46,238 nt of DNA from NCBI GenBank assembly GCA_947459245.1, contig CANHCV010000016.1, forward strand, positions 1 through 46,238. The letters are read 5' to 3'. The notes beneath the pieces were generated by a model that was given only the letters and a program-made list of their open reading frames with translations, searched no databases and had not been told where the DNA came from. The position numbers and the translations under genes are program-made. Origin of the DNA: Bacteroidota bacterium (GTDB taxonomy: Bacteria > Bacteroidota > Bacteroidia > UBA7662 > CANHCV01). Each line of letters starts with the position of its first letter. Within the stretch, counting starts at the first letter, position 1. Below are positions 26,588 through 34,318 of this stretch, in pieces.

Positions 26588-27271
26588 TTAAATTTCATTG
26601 TTAATCAGTTCAATCATCATGGGGGTTTGGTCAAGTCCCATGTAGAATTTATCAGGATTAAATCCTAACCATTTGGTGTGGTTAATTATCTTTTGGTAGG
26701 TTAATTGAATTGAACTGCTTGAAATTTTATGAAATTTGTCGAAACACAAAGGTTCGTGATGAGCTATTCTATTTCTTAAGCTCCTAATTTCATCAAGTGA
26801 ATTGAAAAGTTCTTTTGGGGTGGTCCCTTTCGGACGGTTAACATAAATTTTATGAAGATGTTGACCACCTACTTTAAATTGAATGGGAGCAAACATGTAG
26901 GACCAAAAGCCGAAGCTTAATTCAGCTACAAGTCGATCATGATTGTATTTTTCACCTAATTTCTTGAAAGTAGCCTGGATTTTGGTTCTGCTTTCGAATT
27001 GATATCGTGAAAAGGAAGGGTGATTAAAAATTCCCGTTTCTTTGCATTGGTTAACCAACCATTCGCGATCATTGAAATATTCTTTATAGTGGTAGTCAAT
27101 TTGATTCCTGAGAGCCACTTCAAAAATGCTTAATAGGCCAAAAATAGTTTGAGAGCATTGAATATTTAATTGATATAGCCTTAAGGCTTTTTCCTCGTTG
27201 TTATTTGATGCAATTAAGAAACGGCCTATTCTTGGCTTGGAAAGAGCCCATTGAAAATCGTGAAACAGCAT
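26588..27271 (-). CDS. Abi_2-like (AbiD/AbiF family) HEPN-type abortive infection protein
   Basis: 227 residues from the ATG at 27271. The frame continues upstream to 27592, but that part is antisense to the duplicated nuoF tail and terminator and is not coding. Family features: IFEVALRNQIDYHY (about 50-62), AELSFGFWSYMF (116-127) and LRNRIAHHEPL (165-175), the last fitting the HEPN RNase pattern Rx4H with R166 and H171. Abi_2 proteins are linked to abortive phage infection, probably by RNA cleavage once triggered; toxicity and trigger here are inferred. The gene is AT-rich against its surroundings and flanked by 313-bp direct repeats containing the nuoF 3' end. No antitoxin-like partner is seen beside it. 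Only a weak promoter (TATATTCA) is visible. Confidence 0.82.
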   Translation of the reverse strand: MLFHDFQWALSKPRIGRFLIASNNNEEKALRLYQLNIQCSQTIFGLLSIFEVALRNQIDYHYKEYFNDREWLVNQCKETGIFNHPSFSRYQFESRTKIQATFKKLGEKYNHDRLVAELSFGFWSYMFAPIQFKVGGQHLHKIYVNRPKGTTPKELFNSLDEIRSLRNRIAHHEPLCFDKFHKISSSSIQLTYQKIINHTKWLGFNPDKFYMGLDQTPMMIELINNEI

Positions 27272-27328
27272 TCTTTTTTTTGTGAATATAGCAACATCAG
27301 AAAATAATTTGTATGTTTGTTCTGTAGT

Positions 27329-27374
27329 CCCGGTTGTCCCTGTCGAAAGGCAAACAATCGGGTTTCGTTTTTTT
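27329..27374 (+). terminator. Hairpin with T run at the right junction of the Abi cassette
   Basis: Arms CCCGGTTGT (27329-27337) and ACAATCGGG (27354-27362) pair with one G-T, followed by TTTCG and seven T. It would stop + strand transcripts just before the orphan nuoF fragment, or shape a recombination junction. The position immediately before the duplicated segment is notable. Confidence 0.5.
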
Positions 27375-27375
27375 G

Positions 27376-27534
27376 GGCAACACCATTTGCCCGTTGGGCG
27401 ACGCGGCGGCATGGCCGGTTGCGGCAGTCCTTCGTCATTTCCGCGACGAGTTCGAGTGGCACATTCAACATCCGGAGGACGCTCAAGCGGGGAATTACCC
27501 GCATTGGGAAAACCGATCCGAGGTAGTAGCATAA
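27376..27534 (+). pseudogene. nuoF: Orphan nuoF 3' end (52 codons, no start)
   Basis: Encodes [15 protein letters not shown] through ENRSEVVA, the counterpart of NuoF residues 397-448, with the stop codon kept. It aligns to 26127-26285 without gaps. Nine bases differ: five codons are silent and three change residues (Ala-Val, Ile-Leu, Ala-Asp). It has no start or upstream part of the gene, so it cannot make NuoF. It is best read as the displaced end of a resident or donor nuoF after recombination. The alignment continues through the terminator and unit A to 27688. Confidence 0.92.
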
Positions 27535-27572
27535 AAAAATCCCTCCCGAAGACTTTCGGGGGGGATTTTTTT
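27533..27572. terminator. Second copy of the nuoF terminator
   Basis: Identical to the terminator at 26284-26323. Here it follows the orphan nuoF fragment. Confidence 0.88.
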
Positions 27573-27576
27573 GTTT

Positions 27577-27688
27577 GTTCCTCTCGATACAATTCTCATT
27601 GCATTCGAATCACTCGAGGAACGGGTAAAAGAAGGCGCTCCTCGAGTTTTCCCGACGAAGGAAGGGAAAGTATCGAGAGGGCGCTGAT
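27577..27688. repeat. Structured palindromic repeat, copy 2: unit A only
   Basis: Differs from unit A of copy 1 at one base (A to T, matching 26351). All stems are intact. Unit B is missing; the copy ends exactly where B begins in copies 1 and 3, and its last base is the last base of the stop codon of the convergently read surface-protein gene. The breakpoint at the A/B boundary suggests the two units are separate modules. Confidence 0.88.
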
Positions 27689-29835
27689 TAATCTTTTAGG
27701 CAGCGGATGGAGAAGCCGTAGTGTTTTAAATTCGTTGATCTTTGACCCAATGAGTTGTTATTCCAGTAAATATGATAGATTCCGTTTTGTGAACTGGACT
27801 CTGATGAAGTCCATTTTTGAAAAGTAGAACCGATTGTGTTGAAAGAGCCTAGAATTTCTCGATACCCCCCCGGTAACGCAGAAAAACCGCTGCTGTTGGT
27901 AGCTCCTGCGTTTGGTGAATTCCACAAACCACTTGTTGACTTCATTTTTCCGCCAACATCCGTTCCACTAAACTGATTATTAGCCAAACAATTAACCGAA
28001 GCATCCAAAAATGTCGTCAACGTACAAAACTCCCCATCACTCGGCAAATGCCACCCCGTCGGACAAATTCCTTTTACATTTCCCGTAAGGGCTGGACTGG
28101 GTGAGGTGGTATTGCTCGCTCCGTTTTGGTACTGCACCGCTTCGGCCCATTGGTACAAGCCACCGTAAATGGTGCAATTGGCGGTGTCGTCGTTGTAGCA
28201 ATACTTCTCCAAAATGCCGTTGTTGGCTTGGTCGTTGGCGCCCTGCACCATGGCTCCGGCATTCACGTTTTTCTGGAACCAACACTGGGTACCGATTTGA
28301 ACGGTTGGGTAGCTCTCGCCGGCATAGGTGACCGTTTGTCCGCAAGCGAAAGTGCCGGGGGAGGAAACGTTTCCGGGGGCGGACACCAAGGTGGGCTGTC
28401 CGTTCACGGTTTTAATTTGGTAGGCGTTGCCGGCGCTGTCCATGAGTTCGTAGGATTTCCTAGAAACTTCCGCGCTTCCGGCGTGCAAGGCGTAGGGCAC
28501 ACTCACAAGTTGGGAAGTTCCTAAATTCATCCAAGTGCCGTTTTGCTGTACCTCTGTTTTGAGGTATTTGTTGCGGCCGTTCGCCCACGGAATGCTGTCG
28601 AACGTGCCGGTAACGGCGGTTCCACCCCCAATTTGCAAGGAGAAAATTCCGCTGCCGTTGGTGGGGGTGGAATGGGTTTCCACGTAAGCGGCCGCACCAG
28701 TAGAAGAACTATCGAGCACTGAAAGTTGGAGGGCAATCGTTTGGTTCTTCATGGGTTTTCCAATGGAATCCACCGCAGCGCCTTGGTAGTTGATTTTGCC
28801 GGGCACGCCTGCCACGCTTTCCAAGGTGGAGGAGTTGGACGTAACCGTTAGCGTGGCCGCATTCGACGTATCGCTTTGGCAGGCGGTGGCGATGCAGCGG
28901 AACTGCGCGCCATCGATGGTAGAACGACCTTGAACCGAAAGCGTAGCGGTCGTATCGCCAGAGAACAGGGAGGACTGGGGAATGTTCACCCAACCGGCGC
29001 CCAATCCCAAATTCATCTGCCACTGGAATGTGGAGGTGGTATCTACCTGAACCGCAAAGGTGGTGGTTTGGCCTTGGCCCACCGACTTGTTTTGCGGTTG
29101 GGCCGTGAACGTGGGCTGCGTGCAGTTGCCGAGATAAAGTTGCTGCACTTCGGCGGGAGAAAGAGCACGGTTGTAGATGGCGATGTCATCGATTCTGCCA
29201 TTGAACGAATAATACCCACCACCAAATTTTAATGGGTTAGTATTTGTAGAAAAAATAGAAGAGGCGGATGTAAAATTAATTGTGGCTTCAATCACATTAT
29301 TAATGAATAATGTAGCTTGATTAGCATTAATTACAATAGTTACATTTCGCCATGAATTCAATGGTTTATTGGTTGTAATCAAATTGTCATAAGGGTGTGA
29401 AATACCTCCAGAGAAAGATAAATTTCCATTGTTTCTGTTTAAATCATGATGCCTAAAATAAAACACACCTGGAGTGTAATCATTAGGGCCTTTAATTAAA
29501 ATATCGTTTGCAGGATAAACAGTTGAAGTTAAATTGTACCAAAATGAAATAGAATAATTTGAATTAACATTTAAACTGGATCGATGGGGTATATTTATGG
29601 TATTATTCGAAATAAAACCATACGCCTTACCCGCATTTCCAAACCGGTCCGCAGCCAAGGTAGCGCCATTCACCGTGCCGTGGTTGCCGTTTCCGCTTTC
29701 GTCGTTGGCGTTGCCGTTGAACGGCCACCAACCCACGAGTCCGTTGGAGGGAACATAAGATGGAATTTGTGCGCTGGCGAAGGTGCCAAGGCACAATAGG
29801 AGGGCGAGGGTGAGGAGGGACAAAAACTGTTTCAT
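27688..29835 (-). CDS. Secreted LamG/Ig-like/FISUMP-domain surface protein
   Basis: 715 residues. Signal peptide (MKQFLSLLTLALLLCLGTFASAQ), then a LamG/concanavalin-like domain (about 28-235; LVGWWPFNGNANDESGNGNHG, RIDDIAIYNRALSPAEVQQLY), an Ig-like domain (about 238-330; two Cys), a linker similar to putative tail or surface proteins (GKINYQGAAVDSIGKPM), and a C-terminal Fibrobacter succinogenes major paralogous (FISUMP) domain (about 495-715) with QCWFQKNVNAG, GLYQWAEAVQY, CPTGWHLPSDGEF and YGFSIRCLKD. Likely an exported carbohydrate-binding or adhesive protein. No T9SS C-terminal domain is recognised. Residues 72-205 are encoded by markedly AT-rich DNA while the flanks are GC-richer, so the gene is a mosaic. 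Confidence 0.85.
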   Translation of the reverse strand: MKQFLSLLTLALLLCLGTFASAQIPSYVPSNGLVGWWPFNGNANDESGNGNHGTVNGATLAADRFGNAGKAYGFISNNTINIPHRSSLNVNSNYSISFWYNLTSTVYPANDILIKGPNDYTPGVFYFRHHDLNRNNGNLSFSGGISHPYDNLITTNKPLNSWRNVTIVINANQATLFINNVIEATINFTSASSIFSTNTNPLKFGGGYYSFNGRIDDIAIYNRALSPAEVQQLYLGNCTQPTFTAQPQNKSVGQGQTTTFAVQVDTTSTFQWQMNLGLGAGWVNIPQSSLFSGDTTATLSVQGRSTIDGAQFRCIATACQSDTSNAATLTVTSNSSTLESVAGVPGKINYQGAAVDSIGKPMKNQTIALQLSVLDSSSTGAAAYVETHSTPTNGSGIFSLQIGGGTAVTGTFDSIPWANGRNKYLKTEVQQNGTWMNLGTSQLVSVPYALHAGSAEVSRKSYELMDSAGNAYQIKTVNGQPTLVSAPGNVSSPGTFACGQTVTYAGESYPTVQIGTQCWFQKNVNAGAMVQGANDQANNGILEKYCYNDDTANCTIYGGLYQWAEAVQYQNGASNTTSPSPALTGNVKGICPTGWHLPSDGEFCTLTTFLDASVNCLANNQFSGTDVGGKMKSTSGLWNSPNAGATNSSGFSALPGGYREILGSFNTIGSTFQKWTSSESSSQNGIYHIYWNNNSLGQRSTNLKHYGFSIRCLKD

Positions 29836-29878
29836 TTAAATTTTTTTTCAACAAAAATAATGGTGTTTCCACCTTTGG

Positions 29879-29926
29879 TTTACAACCCAAAAAATTACTT
29901 TACCACCTAAATGATTTATTTACTAC
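29879..29926 (+). promoter_or_regulatory. Three direct repeats TTTACnAC at 20-bp period (putative operator)
   Basis: TTTACAAC (29879-29886), TTTACCAC (29899-29906) and TTTACTAC (29919-29926) start exactly 20 bases apart, so all would face one side of the helix. They fill the 100-base gap between the divergent surface-protein and XRE regulator genes, up to the regulator start. Binding by the XRE protein and control of either gene are inferred. Confidence 0.55.
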
Positions 29927-29935
29927 TTTAGCGGT

Positions 29936-30295
29936 ATGAAAGAAGTTGCAGCCACCATCAAGCGCCTTCGGGAATTGAAGGGCATTACCCGGGAAGTCAT
30001 GGCTTCGGAATTGGAACTCAGCCTGTCGGGGTATTCTAAGATTGAGCGGGGAGAAACCGAACTTTCGCTCTCTAAGCTGTACAAAATTTCGGATATTTTG
30101 GAGGTTGAGGTGCCTAAAATCCTCAATTTTGATGTTTCGAAGGTGTTCAATATTTCGAATAACAACGTGGTGCAAGGCACCGGAGCCGACGAACCCCATT
30201 TTCACCACCAGGTTTCGCAGCATACCGAAAAATACATCGCACTTTTAGAGGCAGAAAATGCACGCCTTCAAGAGGTATTGGGCAAGAAAAAATAA
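29936..30295 (+). CDS. XRE-family helix-turn-helix regulator with C-terminal coiled coil
   Basis: 119 residues. An N-terminal HTH_3 domain (about 5-65: IKRLRELKGITREVMASELELSLSGYSKIERGETELSLSKLYKISDIL read in pieces) is followed by a linker with FNISNNNVVQG and a C-terminal helix EKYIALLEAENARLQEVLGKKK suited to dimerisation. The layout is common among Bacteroidota XRE regulators. TACTTTAG, one mismatch from TAnnTTTG, ends four bases before the ATG. Three 20-bp-spaced direct repeats upstream are likely operators, suggesting self-regulation and perhaps control of the divergent surface protein. It is inside the repeat-bounded accessory region. Confidence 0.88.
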   Translation: MKEVAATIKRLRELKGITREVMASELELSLSGYSKIERGETELSLSKLYKISDILEVEVPKILNFDVSKVFNISNNNVVQGTGADEPHFHHQVSQHTEKYIALLEAENARLQEVLGKKK

Positions 30296-30343
30296 ATGCA
30301 TTTGACAGGCTAAGAGAATAGCCCAATTGTTCGGTGGTTGAGT

Positions 30344-30566
30344 GTTGCCCTCGATATAATTCTCATTGCATTCGAATCACTCGAGGAACGGGTAAAAGAA
30401 GGCGCTCCTCGAGTTTTCCCGACGAAGGAAGGGAAAGTATCGAGAGGGCGCTGATGTTCCTCTCGATAGAATTCTCATTGCATTCGAATCACTCGAGGAA
30501 CGATTTACGTTGCTCGAGTGTCCCAACATGCGTCGGGATTTATCGAGACCAGCGGACACTCGGGCA
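30344..30566. repeat. Structured palindromic repeat, copy 3: unit A (30344-30455) plus unit B (30456-30566)
   Basis: Same order, lengths and orientation as copy 1. Unit A is nearly identical but its outer 5' arm is altered (CCCTCGATATA against CCTCTCGATAC), so the outer stem is weakened while both inner hairpins remain. Unit B differs at a few positions. In unit B the C to A change in the loop AACGATTT(C/A)CGTT leaves the AACG/CGTT stem intact. It occupies most of the 334-base gap between the XRE gene and guaA; 30296-30343 shows nothing clear. Confidence 0.85.
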
Positions 30567-30580
30567 AAGGGATATTATGC

Positions 30581-30631
30581 GGTGTCTTCGAGGCCCTCAG
30601 ACACCGGGTTGGAGGCCCTCAGACTTTTTTT
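30581..30631 (+). terminator. Hairpin, duplicated 13-mer and T run beside the guaA stop
   Basis: GGTGTCT (30581-30587) pairs with AGACACC (30599-30605). GAGGCCCTCAGAC occurs at 30590-30602 and again at 30612-30624, followed by seven T. In the + direction this resembles a terminator, perhaps for the XRE gene. In the guaA direction the A run comes first, so it is not a classical terminator for guaA. Confidence 0.45.
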
Positions 30632-32153
30632 ATTCCCATTCAATCGTTGCCGGCGGTTTCGACGAAATATCGTACACCACCCGGTTGATTCCTTTTACTT
30701 GATTGATGATTTGATTGGAGATTTTACCCAACAATTCATAAGGCAAATGGCTCCAATCTGCCGTCATTCCATCCACCGATTGAACGGCACGCAAACAAAT
30801 CACGTGTTCGTAGGTGCGCTCATCGCCCATCACTCCAACGCTTTGAACCGGCAAAAAGATCGCTCCCGCTTGCCAAACCTTTTCGTACCAGCCGCTTTCC
30901 TTCAAATTCTGAATGAAAATGGAATCTGCTTCTTGAAGGATGCGAACCTTATCGGCCGTGATGTCGCCCAAAATTCGAATGGCCAAACCTGGCCCCGGAA
31001 ACGGATGGCGGCCCAATAAGGAATCGGGCAAACCCAAAGCGCGACCCACCAAACGAACTTCGTCTTTGAATAAACTGCGAAGCGGTTCTACCACTTTCAG
31101 CTTCATGTCTTCGGGAAGGCCGCCCACGTTGTGGTGCGACTTGATGGTGGCCGAGGGACCGTGAACGGTCATGGATTCAATCACATCGGGATAAATGGTG
31201 CCTTGACCCAACCATTTCGCACCCGAAATTTTAGAGGCCTCTTCGTCGAAAACCTCAATGAACACCCGACCAATGGTTTTACGCTTCTGTTCGGGATCTG
31301 AAATTCCGGCCAAAGCATCGTAAAAACGCTGTTTAGCATCAACTCCAATGATGTGAAGACCTTGGTGTTGGTAGCTTTCTAAAACGGCCTCAAACTCGTC
31401 TTTTCTCAAAAGTCCATTGTCAATAAAGATGCAAACCAAACGATTGCCAATTGCTCGAGACAATAGTGTTGCTGCAACGGTAGAATCAACTCCACCCGAC
31501 AACCCCATCACCACGGTATCGTCTCCTACTTGATCTTTCAACTGCTGAAGGGTAGCATCGATGTAGTTTTCCGAAGTCCAATCCCGATGGGCACCACAAA
31601 TTTCAACCAAAAAGTTTTCGATCAATTGTTTTCCATCCAAAGAATGGGTTACCTCGGGGTGAAACTGAATGGCGTAATGCGGTTTTCCTTCAAAAACGTA
31701 GGCGGCATTCTCAACATGGTCGGTAGATGCCACCACTTTCGTACCCGCAGGCAACGTCCCAATGGTATCGCCGTGGCTCATCCAAACCTGACTCCCCGCT
31801 GCAATATTTTTGAAAAGTGGGCAAGAAGAATCAACGGTTTGCAAGTGCGCTCGTCCGTATTCCCGAATCTGAGAACGAATCACCGTTCCTCCGTTGGCCT
31901 GAGCCATGAATTGGGCACCGTAACAAACACCCAAAATGGGCAAATGAGCGTATTGATCAACCGTCAGTTGAGGGGCATTGGCATCGTGAACCGATGCAGG
32001 AGAACCCGAAAAAATAACGCCAATGGTGTCGGCATCGGGGGCAGGGGCAGAATGAAAAGGATGAATTTCACAGTAAACTTGCTGCTCTCGAACCCGACGG
32101 GCAATCAACTGGGTATATTGAGAACCCGAGTCGATGATCAATACTTTTTGCAT
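30630..32153 (-). CDS. guaA: GMP synthase (glutamine-hydrolysing)
   Basis: Converts XMP to GMP using glutamine and ATP. 507 residues from the ATG at 32153; an upstream TTG is in frame but would leave the promoter box inside the gene. The class I glutaminase domain (1-190) shows [12 protein letters not shown] with the catalytic C77 and FHPEVTHS with the His/Glu pair. The ATP pyrophosphatase domain has [17 protein letters not shown], and the C-terminal dimerisation domain ends in KPPATIEWE, the usual GuaA ending. Housekeeping gene, apparently transcribed alone. Confidence 0.97.
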   Translation of the reverse strand: MQKVLIIDSGSQYTQLIARRVREQQVYCEIHPFHSAPAPDADTIGVIFSGSPASVHDANAPQLTVDQYAHLPILGVCYGAQFMAQANGGTVIRSQIREYGRAHLQTVDSSCPLFKNIAAGSQVWMSHGDTIGTLPAGTKVVASTDHVENAAYVFEGKPHYAIQFHPEVTHSLDGKQLIENFLVEICGAHRDWTSENYIDATLQQLKDQVGDDTVVMGLSGGVDSTVAATLLSRAIGNRLVCIFIDNGLLRKDEFEAVLESYQHQGLHIIGVDAKQRFYDALAGISDPEQKRKTIGRVFIEVFDEEASKISGAKWLGQGTIYPDVIESMTVHGPSATIKSHHNVGGLPEDMKLKVVEPLRSLFKDEVRLVGRALGLPDSLLGRHPFPGPGLAIRILGDITADKVRILQEADSIFIQNLKESGWYEKVWQAGAIFLPVQSVGVMGDERTYEHVICLRAVQSVDGMTADWSHLPYELLGKISNQIINQVKGINRVVYDISSKPPATIEWE

Positions 32154-32156
32154 GCG

Positions 32157-32187
32157 CAAAGATGCTAACAAACCCCCTTACTTGCCA
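32157..32187 (-). promoter_or_regulatory. Promoter of guaA
   Basis: On the - strand TTG (32187-32185), a 20-base spacer and CATCTTTG (32164-32157), one mismatch from TAnnTTTG, then three bases to the ATG. Confidence 0.5.
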
Positions 32188-32309
32188 AAAAGTAGTTCCC
32201 ACATTTCTTTCACCTTGAAAAAATTAACACCGAAAAGTGCAACAACCTCGAATAATCCTTTGAATTCATTCAGCAAAAAAGTGTATTTTCAACCTTTCAT
32301 TCCAAGCTT

Positions 32310-33530
32310 ATGAAGTGGCTCTTTTTTCTCTTGCTCGCCCTATCGGCAATCTCAAGTTCAGCCCAAACACGGGTCTTGTTCATTGGCAATTCTTATACTT
32401 ACGTTAACGGACTGCCCTCCCTCATCCAATCCTTGGCCACCATTGGAGGAAAAACCATGGTGGTTGATTCTGCTTTGGTGGGTGGCTACACCTTTCAAAA
32501 CCACAGCACCGACCCTACAACGTTGAACAAAATTCGACAAGGCGGGTGGGATTTCGTGGTGCTGCAAGAGCAAAGTCAACGACCCGCCTTCCCGCCTTCT
32601 CAAACGGCAGTGGAGGTTTTTCCTTATGCCCAACGTTTGGTAGATTCTATCAAAAAGTACTCTCCCTGCGGAAAAGTGGTCTTTTTTATGACCTGGGGCC
32701 GACGTTTTGGGGATCAATCCAATTGTGCTTCTTACCCGCCCATCTGCACCTACGAAGGCATGAGCTGGAGACTTCGGGAAACCTATTTGCAACTTGCCCA
32801 AACCCATCAAGCATTTTGCGCTCCCGTGGGATGGGTTTGGAGAAAATCCATTCAGGATGATTCGACCGTGGTTTTGCACGATTCCGATAACTCCCACCCC
32901 AACCAAACCGGTTCCTACTTATCGGCCTGTGTTCTATATTCAACCATTTTCCAAACTCGAGTTTTGGGGAATCCATTCATGTACAACTTGGGTCATGCCC
33001 CGGCTTTACGCCTGCAAAGCATGTCGGATTCGGTGGTTTTTGATTCCCTTTCTTTGTGGAACATCACTCCATTTTTACCTCTGAAATCGCAATTCACTTC
33101 CCAAATTACGGGGCAGCACGTTCAATTCTCCAATCAATCCACGGGCAATAGAACGCAACTTTGGAATTTTGGAGATGGAACCACCGATACTTCCCGAAAC
33201 CCTATCCACCGTTACAATTCGGCGGGTCCGTTTCGAGCGAGTTTAACCGTTTCCAACGGTTGTAAGACCGATTCTTCCAGCCAAACGTTTTCGGTGGTTT
33301 TGGGCAACCAACTGCTGGAAAATTCCGGATGGTCGGTGGCGGGGTCATACCTTACATCCCAATCTTCTCAAACGATCAACATTTCTTGGGGAACTTTGGA
33401 TGGACGTTGGAGCGGATCGTTTCGCCTGTTGCCCAACGAAACCAAATCGCTCCAATTTCTGCCGAAAGATCTCATCATTTGGATGAAAGACGAGCGCGGA
33501 ATGACCACCAAAATCCGATTAAATCCGTAA
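32310..33530 (+). CDS. Secreted SGNH/GDSL-type hydrolase with PKD domain
   Basis: 406 residues with signal peptide (MKWLFFLLLALSAISSSAQ). The N-terminal half is an SGNH hydrolase: VLFIGNSYTYVNGLP with the nucleophile Ser in GNSYT, a conserved Gly-Gly in VGGYTF, VVLQEQSQRPA in place of the usual GxND block, and the acid/base pair in HDSDNSHPNQTGSY. A PKD domain follows (about 258-335; WNFGDGTTDTSRNPIHRY). The end (about 340-406) could be a divergent T9SS type A sorting domain, but I am not sure. Likely an exported esterase acting on polysaccharide decorations; the substrate is unknown. A promoter candidate TTTG, 21 bases, TATTTTCA lies upstream of the start. Confidence 0.82.
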   Translation: MKWLFFLLLALSAISSSAQTRVLFIGNSYTYVNGLPSLIQSLATIGGKTMVVDSALVGGYTFQNHSTDPTTLNKIRQGGWDFVVLQEQSQRPAFPPSQTAVEVFPYAQRLVDSIKKYSPCGKVVFFMTWGRRFGDQSNCASYPPICTYEGMSWRLRETYLQLAQTHQAFCAPVGWVWRKSIQDDSTVVLHDSDNSHPNQTGSYLSACVLYSTIFQTRVLGNPFMYNLGHAPALRLQSMSDSVVFDSLSLWNITPFLPLKSQFTSQITGQHVQFSNQSTGNRTQLWNFGDGTTDTSRNPIHRYNSAGPFRASLTVSNGCKTDSSSQTFSVVLGNQLLENSGWSVAGSYLTSQSSQTINISWGTLDGRWSGSFRLLPNETKSLQFLPKDLIIWMKDERGMTTKIRLNP

Positions 33531-33553
33531 AAGGAAGAATGAAAATTGATGCT

Positions 33554-33561
33554 TAATTTTG
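33554..33561 (+). promoter_or_regulatory. Promoter -7 box of fabG
   Basis: TAATTTTG matches TAnnTTTG and ends four bases before the fabG ATG. No -33 TTG is seen at the normal distance. Confidence 0.5.
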
Positions 33562-33565
33562 TTGT

Positions 33566-34318
33566 ATGAAATTACTTGAAGGAAAAGTGGCTTTGATTAC
33601 CGGAGCCAGTCGCGGAATCGGCAACGGTATTGCGAAAAAATTTGCTGAAATGGGTGCTGATGTTGCATTCACCTACCTTTCTTCGGAAGAAAAGGCTCGC
33701 GCCTTGGAAGAAGAATTGAAAGCGTTTGGTGTTCGCGCCAAAGGATATAAATCCGATGCTGCCAAGTATTCGGAAGCTGAAACCTTGATCGACTCCATTG
33801 TTGCCGATTTTGGAACATTGGAAATTGTGGTGAACAATGCCGGAATTACCCGCGACACCCTCTTGCTTCGCATGACCGAAGAACAGTGGGATCAAGTGAT
33901 CGATACCAACTTAAAATCCGTGTTCAACATCACCAAAAATGCCGTGAAGGTGTTGATGAAAAATCGAAAAGGATCCATCATCAACATCACATCCATTGTT
34001 GGAAGAAACGGAAATCCAGGACAAGCCAACTATTCTGCTTCCAAAGCCGGCGTGATTGGTTTTACCCAAGTGGTGGCCAAAGAAATGGGATCGCGCGGTG
34101 TGCGTTGCAATGCCATTGCACCCGGGTTCATCGCCACAGAAATGACCGGCGAATTGAGCGAAGAGGTGATCAAAGGATGGAACGACATGATTCCAATGAA
34201 ACGTCCGGGAACACCCGAAGACGTAGCCAATTTGGCCGTTTTCTTGGGTTCAGACATGAGCGGGTACATCAACGGCCAAACGATTAACGTTTGCGGTGGT
34301 TTGCACACCCCCAATTGA
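33566..34318 (+). CDS. fabG: 3-oxoacyl-[acyl-carrier-protein] reductase
   Basis: Short-chain dehydrogenase that reduces 3-oxoacyl-ACP with NADPH in fatty acid elongation. 250 residues with the cofactor loop TGASRGIG (12-19), NNAG (90-93), and the catalytic set S143 in NITSIVGRNGNPGQANY, Y156 and K160 in YSASK. The FabG-type C-terminus IAPGFIATEMT through DMSGYINGQTINVCGG is complete. Acyl-carrier genes are not adjacent. Its TGA overlaps the dapF ATG by one base. Confidence 0.95.
   Translation: MKLLEGKVALITGASRGIGNGIAKKFAEMGADVAFTYLSSEEKARALEEELKAFGVRAKGYKSDAAKYSEAETLIDSIVADFGTLEIVVNNAGITRDTLLLRMTEEQWDQVIDTNLKSVFNITKNAVKVLMKNRKGSIINITSIVGRNGNPGQANYSASKAGVIGFTQVVAKEMGSRGVRCNAIAPGFIATEMTGELSEEVIKGWNDMIPMKRPGTPEDVANLAVFLGSDMSGYINGQTINVCGGLHTPN

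Noticed and set aside
27272-27592. Upstream extension of the Abi gene to a 334-residue protein
   Set aside because: The extra part is the antisense of the orphan nuoF fragment and its terminator; Abi_2-like sequence and base composition begin at the ATG at 27271.
26328-30566. CRISPR array
   Set aside because: The repeats are few, over 100 bp, internally palindromic and not spaced by unique spacers; no cas genes are present.
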